Positions 17,249 through 25,963 are shown, counted from the stretch's first letter. The stretch: DNA of 64,000 bases from Aminobacter sp039907765 (GCF_039907765.1 NZ_JARDJI010000011.1:76323-140322); one strand, 5' to 3'. A program made the numbers and translations. Notes: generated by a model not told the origin, from the letters alone.

Positions 17249-18130
17249 TCAGCGTGTCGGGACCGGGACCTCGCCGCGATAGTCGTAGAAGCCGCGGCCG
17301 GTCTTGCGGCCGAGCCAGCCGGCCTCGACATATTTCACCAGGAGCGGGCAGGGGCGGTACTTGGAGTCCGACAGGCCGTCGTGCAGCACCTGCATGATCG
17401 ACAGGCAGGTGTCGAGGCCGATGAAGTCGGCGAGCTGCAGCGGGCCCATCGGGTGATTGGCGCCAAGCCGCATCGCCGTGTCGATCGCCTCGACCGTGCC
17501 GACGCCTTCATAGAGCGTGTAGATCGCCTCGTTGATCATCGGCAAGAGGATGCGGTTGACGATGAAGGCCGGGAAATCCTCCGACACCGTCACCGTCTTG
17601 TCGAGGTGATGGACATAGTCCTTGGCGCTCTCGAAGGTCTTGTCCTCGGTGGCGATGCCGCGCACCAGCTCGACCAGCTTCATCAACGGCACCGGGTTCA
17701 TGAAGTGGATGCCGATGAAGCGCTCCGGCCGGTCGGTCTGCGCGGCCAGCCGCGTGATCGAGATCGACGAGGTGTTGGTGGCGAGGATCGCCTCCGGGTT
17801 CAGCTGCGGGCAGAGCTGCGCATAGATCTTGCGCTTGATCGTCTCGTCCTCGGTCGCCGCTTCGATCACCAGGTCGGCGCTGGCGAGGTCGGCCATCGTC
17901 GGGGCGGACGAGATGCGGGCCATGGCATCCTTGCGGGCCTGCTCTTCGAGCTTGCCCGAATGCACCTGGCGAGCCATGTTGCCGTTGATGGTGGCGATGC
18001 CCTTTTCGATGCGATCGGGCGAAATGTCGTAGAGCTGCACGTTGTAGCCGGCGAGCGCCGATACATGCGCGATGCCGCTGCCCATCTGGCCCGCGCCGAC
18101 AATGCCGACCGTCTCGATCTTACCCGTCAT
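17249..18130 (-). CDS. hbdA: 3-Hydroxybutyryl-CoA dehydrogenase
   Basis: NAD(P)-dependent oxidoreductase interconverting acetoacetyl-CoA and 3-hydroxybutyryl-CoA, used in fatty-acid/butyrate metabolism. The 293-residue protein has the Rossmann motif VGAGQMGSGIAH near residues 11-22, the NTSSISIT active-site region, the catalytic His in GIHFMNPVP, and the C-terminal domain ending GRKTGRGFYDY. The ATG at 18130 gives the usual N-terminus; in-frame ATGs at 18139 and 18169 are alternatives. It follows etfB-etfA, its usual rhizobial neighbours, linking it to electron-transfer flavoprotein chemistry. Confidence 0.94.
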   Translation of the reverse strand: MTGKIETVGIVGAGQMGSGIAHVSALAGYNVQLYDISPDRIEKGIATINGNMARQVHSGKLEEQARKDAMARISSAPTMADLASADLVIEAATEDETIKRKIYAQLCPQLNPEAILATNTSSISITRLAAQTDRPERFIGIHFMNPVPLMKLVELVRGIATEDKTFESAKDYVHHLDKTVTVSEDFPAFIVNRILLPMINEAIYTLYEGVGTVEAIDTAMRLGANHPMGPLQLADFIGLDTCLSIMQVLHDGLSDSKYRPCPLLVKYVEAGWLGRKTGRGFYDYRGEVPVPTR

Positions 18131-18179
18131 CACACTCATCCCGTCGAAGGCTTTTTTAGATTTGTGCAATGCAAACTAA

Positions 18180-18212
18180 ATGGCCGGGGTAGCGTTCGTC
18201 TACCCCGGCCAT
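18180..18212 (-). terminator. Strong hairpin between etfA and hbdA
   Basis: A perfect 12-bp stem (ATGGCCGGGGTA with its complement, 9-nt loop) lies 29 bases after the etfA stop. On the minus strand it is followed by TTAGTTTG, a weak T-tract, so it may terminate or attenuate read-through into hbdA. Confidence 0.55.
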
Positions 18213-18241
18213 CACATTTTAATACCGCAGCCGGCGGGGCG

Positions 18242-19171
18242 TCAAAGCGCCTTTTCGAGTTCCGGCAGGACGGTGAACAGGTCGCCGACGATGCCGTAGT
18301 CGGCAACCTGGAAGATCGGGGCTTCCTCGTCCTTGTTGATGGCGACGATGACCTTCGAATCCTTCATGCCGGCGAGGTGCTGGATCGCACCCGAGATGCC
18401 GCAGGCGATGTAGAGGTCGGGCGCCACGACCTTGCCGGTCTGGCCGACCTGCCAGTCGTTGGGGGCGTAGCCGGCGTCGACGGCGGCGCGGGAAGCGCCG
18501 ACGGCGGCACCGAGCTTGTCGGCCACCGGCAGGATCACTTCCTGGAACTTCTCGGCCGAGCCGAGCGCGCGGCCGCCCGAGATGATGATCTTGGCCGAGG
18601 TCAGCTCCGGACGATCACTCTCCGACAGCTTGTTCTCGACGAAGGAGGACAAGCCGGGATTGGCGGCGGCGGAGATAGTCTCGACCGCGGCCGAGCCGCC
18701 CTCGGCGGCAGCCTGGAACGAGGCGGTACGCACGGTGATCACCTTCTTGGCGTCGAGCGCCTGCACCGTCTGGATGGCGTTGCCGGCGTAGATCGGGCGC
18801 TTGAAGGTGTCGGAGGAGACGACCTCGATGATTTCCGAGACCTGGCCGACGTCGAGCAGGGCCGCGACGCGCGGCGAAACGTTCTTGCCCGTCGAGGTCG
18901 CGGCGGCGACGATGGCGTCGTAGTTGCCGGCGAGGCCGACGACCAGGGCAGCGGTCGGCTCGGCCAGGCGCTCGGCCAGTTCTTCGGCTTCGGCGAGCAG
19001 CACCTTGCGCACGCCCTTGAGCTTCGAAGCGGCGTCGGCGGCCGCCTTGGCGCCCTTGCCGGCCACCAGCACGTCGACGTCGGAACCGATCTTGAGGGCT
19101 GCCGACAGCGCCTTGGCGGTCTGGTCGGAGAGCGAAGCGTTGTCGTGTTCGGCGATGAGGAGAATTGCCAT
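18242..19171 (-). CDS. etfA: Electron transfer flavoprotein, alpha subunit
   Basis: FAD-binding subunit of the soluble ETF heterodimer, which carries electrons from acyl-CoA dehydrogenases to ETF-ubiquinone oxidoreductase. The 309-residue protein has the N-terminal domain MAILLIAEHDNASL and the C-terminal FAD domain with ELTSAKIIISGGRALGS, VGASRAAVDAG, QVGQTGKVVAPDLYIACGISG and the signature AINKDEEAPIFQVADYGIVGD. It is downstream of etfB, the normal order, but separated by a 121-base inverted-repeat element. Confidence 0.96.
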   Translation of the reverse strand: MAILLIAEHDNASLSDQTAKALSAALKIGSDVDVLVAGKGAKAAADAASKLKGVRKVLLAEAEELAERLAEPTAALVVGLAGNYDAIVAAATSTGKNVSPRVAALLDVGQVSEIIEVVSSDTFKRPIYAGNAIQTVQALDAKKVITVRTASFQAAAEGGSAAVETISAAANPGLSSFVENKLSESDRPELTSAKIIISGGRALGSAEKFQEVILPVADKLGAAVGASRAAVDAGYAPNDWQVGQTGKVVAPDLYIACGISGAIQHLAGMKDSKVIVAINKDEEAPIFQVADYGIVGDLFTVLPELEKAL

Positions 19172-19206
19172 TTTGTCTTTCCTGTCGTCTCGTTCCCGCG
19201 CGACCT

Positions 19207-19327
19207 GAATTCCGGTCAGGCCGCGCCGAAAACGGTTGGATTCGAGAACCGGAGCGGAGCGTACCTCAGTACGTGAGCACCGGAAGCGCAGAAGCCAGCC
19301 GTTTGCAGGCCGGCCTCATCGGAATTC
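19207..19327. repeat. RIME-like long inverted-repeat element between etfB and etfA
   Basis: The ends GAATTCCGG and CGGAATTC are inverted, and the next parts of the arms (GGCCGCG..AACGGTTGG and CCAGCCGTTTGCAGGCCGGCC) also pair. The centre carries the GGAGCGGAGCGTAC / GTACGTGAGCACCGG palindrome. It starts directly at the etfB stop codon. Elements of this form are known dispersed repeats in Rhizobiales. Confidence 0.65.
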
Positions 19328-20077
19328 TCACAGCACGCCGGCTTCGTTACGGAGCTTGTCGACCAGTTCCGCGACGGACTTGACCTTGACGCCCGCCTTG
19401 CGGCCGCCCGGTTCCTCGGTCTTGAGGACCTTGAGGCGCGGGGTGATGTCGGCGCCGAAGTCGGCCGCCGTCTTCTCGTCGAGCGGCTTCTTCTTGGCCT
19501 TCATGATGTTGGGCAGCGAGGCGTAGCGCGGCTGGTTGAGGCGCAGATCCACCGTCACGATCGCCGGCATCTTGAGCTCGACCGTCTGCAGGCCGCCATC
19601 GACTTCGCGCGTCACCTTGGCCTTGTCGCCGCCAAGCTCGATCTTCGAGGCGAACGTGCCCTGGGCCCAGCCCAGCAGGGCCGCCAGCATCTGGCCGGTC
19701 TGGTTGCTGTCATCGTCGATCGCCTGCTTGCCGAGCAGCACCAGGCCCGGCTTCTCGGCTTCCACCACGCCCTTCAGCACCTTGGCGACGCCGAGCGGCT
19801 CGACCGCATCGTCGGTCTTGACCAGGATGGCGCGGTCGGCGCCCATGGCGAGCGCGGTGCGCAGCGTCTCCTGAGCCTGGGCAGGCCCGATCGAGACCAC
19901 CACGATCTCCTCGACCTTGCCGGCTTCCTTGAGCCGGATCGCCTCTTCGACCGCGATCTCGTCGAACGGGTTCATCGCCATCTTCACGTTCGCCAGCTCA
20001 ACGCCAGAACCGTCGGCCTTCACCCGAACCTTCACGTTCGCATCGACAACCCGCTTGACCGGGACGAGAACTTTCAT
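19328..20077 (-). CDS. etfB: Electron transfer flavoprotein, beta subunit
   Basis: AMP-binding partner of EtfA, 249 residues. It begins MKVLVPVKRVVDANVKVRV and carries the ETF-beta features NPFDEIAVEEAIRLKE, GADRAILVKTDD and LLGKQAIDDDSNQTGQMLA, with the Leu-rich recognition loop region near the end (LRLNQPRYASLPNIMKAKKK) that docks to acyl-CoA dehydrogenases. It is in tandem with etfA and hbdA on the minus strand. Confidence 0.96.
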   Translation of the reverse strand: MKVLVPVKRVVDANVKVRVKADGSGVELANVKMAMNPFDEIAVEEAIRLKEAGKVEEIVVVSIGPAQAQETLRTALAMGADRAILVKTDDAVEPLGVAKVLKGVVEAEKPGLVLLGKQAIDDDSNQTGQMLAALLGWAQGTFASKIELGGDKAKVTREVDGGLQTVELKMPAIVTVDLRLNQPRYASLPNIMKAKKKPLDEKTAADFGADITPRLKVLKTEEPGGRKAGVKVKSVAELVDKLRNEAGVL

Positions 20078-20299
20078 CGGCTTGGTACCTCTCTGAAAAG
20101 CGATTTAGTGCGCGCTATAGCAGCGCTTGGCCCGCTGCAATTGTCGATTGCCGACATATTGGGCGGAAAAACAGACCTGACCATGCGCTTCCGGTGGCGG
20201 GTGGCTGCCGCAAGCGCGCGGACCGTAGTTGCGGGCGAAGCGCGCTGTCAATATCCGTATGGACGTCAAATCGTTTGAAAATCGCGCTGCCGCGGCCCG

Positions 20300-21091
20300 C
20301 TAGCTGCGGCCCCAGCGCGGCGCCGGCGAGGCCGGCGGCGGCTCGACCGGAGCAGGCTCCGCGGCTTGTCCCGCTTCGGGATTTTCCGCGATCACGGGGA
20401 CCGCGTCCTCGGCCGGGGCAAACAGCGGCACGTCGCGGCTGCGCAGGAACAGCACCAGTACGGCGCCGGCGACGATGCCGCCGACATGGGCCGCCCAGCT
20501 CACCTCGTCGTCGCCGCCGATGGCGATCATCAGGAACTGGAAGGCGACCCACAGGATCAGCGGGATCCAGGCCGGGATGCGCAGAGGGATACGGCCGAAG
20601 GCCAGCACCCAGACCTTCACCCGGGGGTAGAGGATGAGATAGGCGGCGACGATGCCCGCGATCGCCCCCGACGCGCCGATCAGTGGCGTCTGCGAATCCG
20701 GCAGGATCAGCCCGTGCAGGAAGGCGCCGGCGACGGCGCAGAGCAGGTAGAAGGCGAGGAAGCGGAAATGACCCAGCGCATCCTCGACATTGTCGCCGAA
20801 CACCCACAGGAACAGCATGTTGCCGCCGAGATGGAAGACGTCGCCGTGCAGGAACGAGTAGGTGACGTAGCTCAGCTTCTCGGGGATGATGATAAGGTCC
20901 GGCGAAAGCTCCGCCGTGTCGTTCACCACCGAGGGTATGTAGCCGAGGCCAAGCACCGCGGCGGTCGCGAAGTCCTCGCTGCCGACGGTGGTGACGAAAT
21001 AGGCGATGACGTTGATGGCGATCAGGCCGAACGTCACATATTGCAGCCGGATGTGGCGCAGATGGTTGGAATCATACAGCGGAATGAACAT
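20300..21091 (-). CDS. Rhomboid-family intramembrane serine protease
   Basis: A 263-residue membrane protein with six or seven hydrophobic segments. The catalytic Ser lies in IGASGAIAG and the partner His in WAAHVGGIVAG; the family motifs HGDVFHLGGNMLFLWVFG and VEDALG are also present. A Pro/Ala-rich cytosolic tail of about 40 residues ends the protein. Substrates are unknown. The start MFIPLYDSNHLRH at 21091 is preferred because it follows GGAGGGC; a longer in-frame start exists at 21124. It is 45 bases downstream of the adenosyltransferase. Confidence 0.92.
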   Translation of the reverse strand: MFIPLYDSNHLRHIRLQYVTFGLIAINVIAYFVTTVGSEDFATAAVLGLGYIPSVVNDTAELSPDLIIIPEKLSYVTYSFLHGDVFHLGGNMLFLWVFGDNVEDALGHFRFLAFYLLCAVAGAFLHGLILPDSQTPLIGASGAIAGIVAAYLILYPRVKVWVLAFGRIPLRIPAWIPLILWVAFQFLMIAIGGDDEVSWAAHVGGIVAGAVLVLFLRSRDVPLFAPAEDAVPVIAENPEAGQAAEPAPVEPPPASPAPRWGRS

Positions 21092-21136
21092 GCTCACGGG
21101 TGCGCCCTCCCGGCGCCAGGGCATTTTCCGCCCTGG

Positions 21137-21718
21137 TCAGCGGTTCTGTCCGGGCACCCATAGCACATCGGATTTTCCGTTGTCATTGACGACGCGGGCG
21201 GCCACGAACAGCAGGTCCGAGACGCGGTTGATGTAGCGGATGCCCTCGCGGTTCACATGCTCGGCCGGGTCCTGCGCCAGCGCCACCATGACGCGCTCGG
21301 CCCGCCGTGCCACCGTGCGGGCGAGGTGCAGGGCCGCGGCGGCAGGCGAGCCGCCGTTGAGCACGAAGGACCGTAGCGGCGAAAGGTCGGCGTTCAGCCT
21401 GTCGATGTCGGCTTCGATGCGCGCGGTCTGTGCGGCGATGATGCGCAGCGGCTCGTAGCCCAGGTCCTTGCCGCCCTCCGGCGTTGCCAGATCCGCTCCA
21501 AGGTCGAACATGTCGTTCTGGATGCGGCCGAGCATGGCGTCGATCTCGGGATGTGCCGGGCCGGTGTGTACGCGCGCCATGCCGATGCAGGCATTGGCCT
21601 CGTCGACGGCGCCATAGGCCTCGACGCGCAGGTCGGATTTCAGCCGGCGTTCGCCCGTGCCCAGCCCGGTCGTGCCGTCGTCGCCGGTGCGCGTGTAGAT
21701 CTTGTTGAGCTTGACCAT
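21137..21718 (-). CDS. Cob(I)yrinic acid a,c-diamide / cob(I)alamin adenosyltransferase, PduO type
   Basis: Makes adenosylcobalamin by adding the 5'-deoxyadenosyl group from ATP to cob(I)alamin. The 193-residue protein has the ATP-binding N-terminus KIYTRTGDDGTTGLGTGERR, followed by the Asp-containing GAVDEANACIG and the late motif REGIRYINRVSDLLFVAAR. The type is clear; CobO-type enzymes are unrelated. It overlaps nothing but sits 11 bases after the HIG1-like gene and 45 before the rhomboid gene. Confidence 0.93.
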   Translation of the reverse strand: MVKLNKIYTRTGDDGTTGLGTGERRLKSDLRVEAYGAVDEANACIGMARVHTGPAHPEIDAMLGRIQNDMFDLGADLATPEGGKDLGYEPLRIIAAQTARIEADIDRLNADLSPLRSFVLNGGSPAAAALHLARTVARRAERVMVALAQDPAEHVNREGIRYINRVSDLLFVAARVVNDNGKSDVLWVPGQNR

Positions 21719-21729
21719 GGCGCGCGCCT

Positions 21730-21924
21730 TCAGCCGCCGCGCGAGAAGTACAGCGCGAGCAGGATGAAGACCAGCGCGATCGCCTGAAGGAGCACGCGCG
21801 CCTGCATCAGCTTGTTCGACGTGTTGGCCGAGCCGCCGCGCATCATGTTGAACAGGCCGCGCACCAGTACGATCGCGACGGCTGCCATGAACACGATGGC
21901 GATGATGTTGAATGTGGTTCCCAT
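21730..21924 (-). CDS. HIG1-domain twin transmembrane small protein
   Basis: A 64-residue protein with two membrane helices (about residues 5-23 and 44-60) joined by a basic loop containing NMMRGGSANTSNKLMQARVLLQ, which resembles the HIG1 (hypoxia-induced gene 1) domain. Related small proteins associate with respiratory complexes in mitochondria and some alphaproteobacteria; the role here is not known. It is encoded 11 bases before the adenosyltransferase gene, a conserved pairing in rhizobia by my recollection. Confidence 0.82.
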   Translation of the reverse strand: MGTTFNIIAIVFMAAVAIVLVRGLFNMMRGGSANTSNKLMQARVLLQAIALVFILLALYFSRGG

Positions 21925-21963
21925 GCGAGGTTCCAGTTTCCCTTGGACGTCACCGCGGCCGGC

Positions 21964-22806
21964 TCAGGCCTGCCGGGCCAGGATCTTGTAGAGGAGCGAG
22001 GCGGGCAAGATGCGTTTCAGCACGACGCCGATTCGCGCCGGAGTCGTCACAACATAATGCGGCCGCGGGCGAGGCGACAGCAGGGCGTGTCGCAATACCG
22101 CATGCACCGCCTCGGGCCCCAGCTTCATGGACGACTTGCTGCCGCCGCCGCGCAGCCGCGCCAGCTGCGCCTGATAGGCTTCGCGATGCACGGAATTCTC
22201 GTGGTCGATGTAGCGCAGGAACCAGGGCAGCCCGTTGCTGGCGATCCTGGAGGCGATCGGGCCCGGCTCGATCATGGAGACATGCACGCCCGAGCCTTCG
22301 AGTTCCTGGCGCATGCACAGCATCAGGCCCTCGAGCGCATGCTTGGAGGCGGCATAGGCGCCGCGGAACCGCACCGGCGTCAGGCCGAGGATCGACGAGC
22401 AGTGGACGATGCGGCCGTGGCCCTGGCGCCGCATCACCGGCACGATGCGCCGGGTCAGGTCGTGCCAGCCGAAGAAGTTGGCCTCGAACTGGTCGCGCAG
22501 CGCCGCCATGGGCAGGTCCTCGACCGCGCCGGCCTGGGCATGGGCGCCGTTGTTGAACAGGGCGTCGAGCCTGCCGCCGGTGCGCTCGAGCACGGTTGCC
22601 ACCAGCGCCTCGATCGAGCGCGGCTCGGCGTAGTCGAGATAGAGCGCTTCCAGCCCGTCCGCCTCGAGCGCCGCGACATCTTCCGGCTTGCGCGCCGTGG
22701 CGAACACGCGCCAACCTTCCGCCTTCAGCGCACGGGCGCAATGAGCGCCGATCCCGGACGACGTTCCGGTCACGATAATCGTGCGTAACTCCTTGATCGT
22801 GTTCAC
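21964..22806 (-). CDS. Short-chain dehydrogenase/reductase
   Basis: A classical SDR of 280 residues. The cofactor motif is TGTSSGIG near residue 12, the NAG-type motif appears as NNGAHAQAG, and the catalytic set is Ser (HCSSILG) with YAASKHALEG. The substrate is unknown. Translation probably starts at GTG 22806 (VNTIKELRTIIVTG); the frame is open further but overlaps the divergent YihY gene. It heads the minus-strand group that includes the HIG1-like protein. Confidence 0.9.
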   Translation of the reverse strand: MNTIKELRTIIVTGTSSGIGAHCARALKAEGWRVFATARKPEDVAALEADGLEALYLDYAEPRSIEALVATVLERTGGRLDALFNNGAHAQAGAVEDLPMAALRDQFEANFFGWHDLTRRIVPVMRRQGHGRIVHCSSILGLTPVRFRGAYAASKHALEGLMLCMRQELEGSGVHVSMIEPGPIASRIASNGLPWFLRYIDHENSVHREAYQAQLARLRGGGSKSSMKLGPEAVHAVLRHALLSPRPRPHYVVTTPARIGVVLKRILPASLLYKILARQA

Positions 22807-22823
22807 GTCACTGCCGCCAAGAC

Positions 22824-23747
22824 TTGCAAACCGGGGCAAACCCTTCCCATATTCGCGGCCTGGAAACAATCGGACGGAGCGGCAAACTGGATCTGTTGCG
22901 CAGGATCGTGGCCATCCGGCGCGTGCTCTACGACGCAGCCGGCCATTTCCATGACGACGACGGCTGGGCCATGGCGAGCCATCTCGCCATCTCGGCGCTG
23001 ATGGCGCTGTTTCCGTTCCTCATCTTCGCCACCACGCTTGCCTCGTTCCTGGGCGCCGACAGGTTCGCCGAAACCGCCGTGCACCTGGTGTTCGACACCT
23101 GGCCGGAACAGATCGCGGCCCCCATCGCCCGCGAGGTCGTCAACGTGCTCACCGTGCCGCGCACGGACCTGCTCACCTATGGCGTGCTGCTCGCCGCCTT
23201 CTTCGCCTCCAACGGCATCGAGGCGCTGCGCACCTCGCTCAACCGCGCCTACCGCGTTCGCGAGACCCGCACCCTCTGGTTCCGCCGCACCCAGAGCCTG
23301 ATCTTCGTGCTCATCGCCACGATCGGATTCGTCGCCATCAGCGTGCTCCTGGTGTTCGCGCCGATCATCGCGCGCATCCTCGAAGCCAAGTTCGAGTGGA
23401 TCAGGCCCTATATGGGCACCATCACCGTGTGGCGCTTCACCATCGCCTCGGCAGTCATCGTGCTCGGCCTGTTTGCGGTCCACAAATGGCTGCCCGACGG
23501 CCGCCGCGGCTTCCTCAGCCTCGTGCCGGGCATCATCTTCACGCTGGTCGCCTGGCTGATCGGCTCGACGGTGTTTGCCGCCTATCTCGACACCTTCGCC
23601 TCCTATGTGACGACCTATGCCGGCCTCGCCTCGATCCTGATCGCGGTCGTCTTCCTCTACATCATCTCGGCGATCTTCATCCTCGGCGGCGAGCTCAACG
23701 CCGCCATCAGCCGCTATTTCGAGGCGCGCGCCCGCGTGCCGGGCTGA
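22824..23747 (+). CDS. YihY/virulence factor BrkB family membrane protein
   Basis: A 307-residue inner-membrane protein with six hydrophobic segments and the family motifs GWAMASHLAISALMALFPFLIF, FFASNGIEALRTSLNRAYRV, and the C-terminal LIAVVFLYIISAIFILGGELNAAI. Formerly called RNase BN, but this family is not an RNase; its function is unresolved. The given start is a TTG only 17 bases from the divergent SDR start and is uncertain; GTG at 22908 is an alternative. The 3' end overlaps the convergent DMT transporter by 34 bases. Confidence 0.88.
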   Translation: MQTGANPSHIRGLETIGRSGKLDLLRRIVAIRRVLYDAAGHFHDDDGWAMASHLAISALMALFPFLIFATTLASFLGADRFAETAVHLVFDTWPEQIAAPIAREVVNVLTVPRTDLLTYGVLLAAFFASNGIEALRTSLNRAYRVRETRTLWFRRTQSLIFVLIATIGFVAISVLLVFAPIIARILEAKFEWIRPYMGTITVWRFTIASAVIVLGLFAVHKWLPDGRRGFLSLVPGIIFTLVAWLIGSTVFAAYLDTFASYVTTYAGLASILIAVVFLYIISAIFILGGELNAAISRYFEARARVPG

Positions 23748-24601
23748 GCCGTCGCCAGGCCGACGCCCAGCGTGGCGATCGCCATGCCCAGGAGCTGCAG
23801 CAGCGACAGCTGCTCGCCGAACAGCAGCCAGGCGATGACCGCCGTCACCGCCGGCACGAGATAGAACAGCGAGGCGACCTTCGACATGGCGCCGTCGCGG
23901 ATCATCACCATCAGCAGGAAGATCGCGCCGATCGACAGCACGAAGACCAGCCAGGCGAGCGCGAAGATCAGCTCGCCATTGACGGTCATCTGCTGCGTCT
24001 CGAAGGCGAAGGAGGCGAGGGTCGTCAGGACGCCGGCGCCGACATATTGCCAGAAGGTTCCCGTCACCAGGTCGCCCGAGGTGCCGGCCCGCTTCTGCCA
24101 GATGGTGCCTGCGCTGATGCCGGCCATGGCGATCAGCGACGCGGTCAGCGTCTGCCAGGTCACGCCGCCGATGCTGCCGAGCTTGGGCGACAGCACGATC
24201 ACCACGCCGACGAAGCCTACCGCAAGCCCCAGCCAGTGGCGCGGACGGATTTCCTCGCCGAGCACCGCGCCGGCCAGAAGTGCCGTCACCAGCGGCTGCA
24301 GCCCGGCAATGAGCGCCGAAAGGCCGGCGGGCAGGCCGTGGCGGATCGCCCAGAACACCCCACCCAGATAGATCCCGTGCAGCAGCATGCCGATGAGCAT
24401 GGCATTGAGTGCTGCCCGCCGCGGCAGGGGTCTGGAGCCGATGGCCAGCATGATGCCGCCGAGGATCAGCGCCGCGATCGCGAAGCGGACAGCCAGGAAG
24501 GTGAACGGCTCGGCCCACGGCATGGCGTAGCGCGCGCCGATGAAGCCGGTTGCCCACAAGAGTACGAAGGTGGCCGGGATCAGCCGCTTGGCAGGTGTCA
24601 T
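23714..24601 (-). CDS. DMT-superfamily (EamA) membrane transporter
   Basis: A 295-residue exporter-type protein with ten hydrophobic segments in two EamA repeats. It starts MTPAKRLIPATFVLLWATGFIGARYAMPWAEP, a pattern shared by YdcZ/RhaT-like and amino-acid exporters, and has the repeat marker LAGAVLGEEIRPRHWLGLAVGFVGV. The substrate is not known. It is only distantly similar to the DMT protein at 1419-2360. The 3' end overlaps the YihY gene by 34 bases. Confidence 0.9.
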   Translation of the reverse strand: MTPAKRLIPATFVLLWATGFIGARYAMPWAEPFTFLAVRFAIAALILGGIMLAIGSRPLPRRAALNAMLIGMLLHGIYLGGVFWAIRHGLPAGLSALIAGLQPLVTALLAGAVLGEEIRPRHWLGLAVGFVGVVIVLSPKLGSIGGVTWQTLTASLIAMAGISAGTIWQKRAGTSGDLVTGTFWQYVGAGVLTTLASFAFETQQMTVNGELIFALAWLVFVLSIGAIFLLMVMIRDGAMSKVASLFYLVPAVTAVIAWLLFGEQLSLLQLLGMAIATLGVGLATAQPGTRARASK

Positions 24602-24802
24602 CGTGGGGTCCGGTGTCTGGCGCGTTTGGGGCGGGGTCTTGGGGAACTTAACGGGATCCCTCTAATGCCGAATATTAGGGCAAGCAAAACGAAACGGTTG
24701 ATCCATAGAGTCAGCGGACCTGATCGACGAGGCGGTCGGGGGGATGCTTGCCCGGGAGGCGGCCTGGGATAGTTGCGCTGGCGGCCTTTGAAAGGACCGA
24801 GC

Positions 24803-25093
24803 ATGCTGTGGAATCTCGACCCGGGCTGGCTCATGATGGCGGTGGCCTTCGTCACCGTCATGGCCTTTTTCTTCGGCGCCGCGCTCGACGCCATCATGAA
24901 GGACGACGGCTTCGGCCCCATTGGAAACACGGTGCTTTTCACCGCCGGCTTCTTCGGCGCCGTGCTGCTCGCCAACAACATGGGCATCATCCTGCGCGAC
25001 CTGAAATTCGCGGTCGCCTGGGGCCTTGGCGGCGCGTTCGTCTTCATCAGCCTGCTGGCGCTGCTCAAGGCCGGCATCGCCCGGATGCTATAG
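24803..25093 (+). CDS. Small hypothetical membrane protein, three predicted helices
   Basis: A 96-residue protein with three hydrophobic segments (about residues 8-28, 40-58 and 68-90) and few charged residues. I do not recognise a family. The ATG at 24803 has an AAAGGA site 9 bases upstream. The codon pattern is G/C-rich at third positions, like its neighbours, which supports a real gene. Its last 6 bases overlap the end of the convergent gluQ gene. It is divergent from the DMT transporter. Confidence 0.7.
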   Translation: MLWNLDPGWLMMAVAFVTVMAFFFGAALDAIMKDDGFGPIGNTVLFTAGFFGAVLLANNMGIILRDLKFAVAWGLGGAFVFISLLALLKAGIARML

Positions 25094-25963
25094 TCCCAGG
25101 CGGGATCGTACCGCCTCCGGCGTCTCGCCCGCCGCGCGCAGGGCGGCGAGGCCGGTGTCGCGCAGGCTCTTGGAGAGCTTGCGGCCGTCCGGCCCGAGCA
25201 CCAGCCCGTGGTGGAAATAGCTCGGCTCGGGCAGGCCGAGGATCTGCTGCAGCAGGCGCTGGACCGATGTCGCGAAATAGAGGTCGCGGCCGCGCACCAC
25301 GTGGCTCACACCCTGCAGCGCGTCGTCCACCACCACCGCCAGGTGGTAGCTGGTGGGGATCTCGCGCCGGGCGACGACGACGTCGCCCCATTGCCCGGGC
25401 TCGGCGGCGATTTCGTCCGAAGCGGTCATCGCCTCGTCTCTCCATTCGCGCCAGTGCAGCGGGCTCTCCAGGCGCGCGGCCGCCGCCTCGGCGTCGAGGC
25501 GCCAGGCGAAGGGGGCGCCGTCCGCGATGCGGCGCCGGCGCTCGCTCTCCGCAAGCGTCTTGTCGGCGCCGGGATAGAGCGGCGCCCCGTCGGGATCGCG
25601 CGGCCACTTCGCCCCGGCTGCCTCGTGTTCGACGATCGCGGCGCGGATCTCGCCGCGGCTCATGAAGGCGGGATAGACCAGTTCCTCGCGTCGCAGCCGC
25701 GCCAGCGCCGCCTCGTAGTCGCCGAAATGATCCGACTGGCGCCGCACGGGCTCCTCCCAGGCGAGCCCGAGCCAGGCGAGGTCGCGATAGATGCCCGCCT
25801 CGAATTCGGGCGTGCAGCGGGTGAGGTCGATGTCCTCGATGCGCAGCAGCAGCCTGCCGCCGGTCCGGTCGGCCATGCGCCGGTTGGTCAGCGCCGACAG
25901 CGCGTGGCCGAGATGCAGCTCGCCATTGGGGCTGGGCGCGAAGCGGAAGACAGGAGCCGTCAT
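25088..25963 (-). CDS. gluQ: Glutamyl-queuosine tRNA(Asp) synthetase (GluQ-RS)
   Basis: Truncated glutamyl-tRNA-synthetase paralogue, 291 residues, that attaches glutamate to the queuosine base of tRNA-Asp instead of to the tRNA end. The class-I motifs are present: SPNGELHLGHA (HIGH-type, residues 11-21) and KLSKS near the C-terminus, with no anticodon-binding domain. The zinc-binding cysteines of the E. coli enzyme are absent (here VYPAFMSRGEI and LYPGADK). It is convergent with the small membrane protein. Confidence 0.92.
   Translation of the reverse strand: MTAPVFRFAPSPNGELHLGHALSALTNRRMADRTGGRLLLRIEDIDLTRCTPEFEAGIYRDLAWLGLAWEEPVRRQSDHFGDYEAALARLRREELVYPAFMSRGEIRAAIVEHEAAGAKWPRDPDGAPLYPGADKTLAESERRRRIADGAPFAWRLDAEAAAARLESPLHWREWRDEAMTASDEIAAEPGQWGDVVVARREIPTSYHLAVVVDDALQGVSHVVRGRDLYFATSVQRLLQQILGLPEPSYFHHGLVLGPDGRKLSKSLRDTGLAALRAAGETPEAVRSRLGL

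Noticed and set aside
16955..19276. A 773-codon plus-strand frame over the acyltransferase, hbdA and etfA genes
   Set aside because: Antisense shadow of three well-identified genes; composition typical of high-GC antisense frames.
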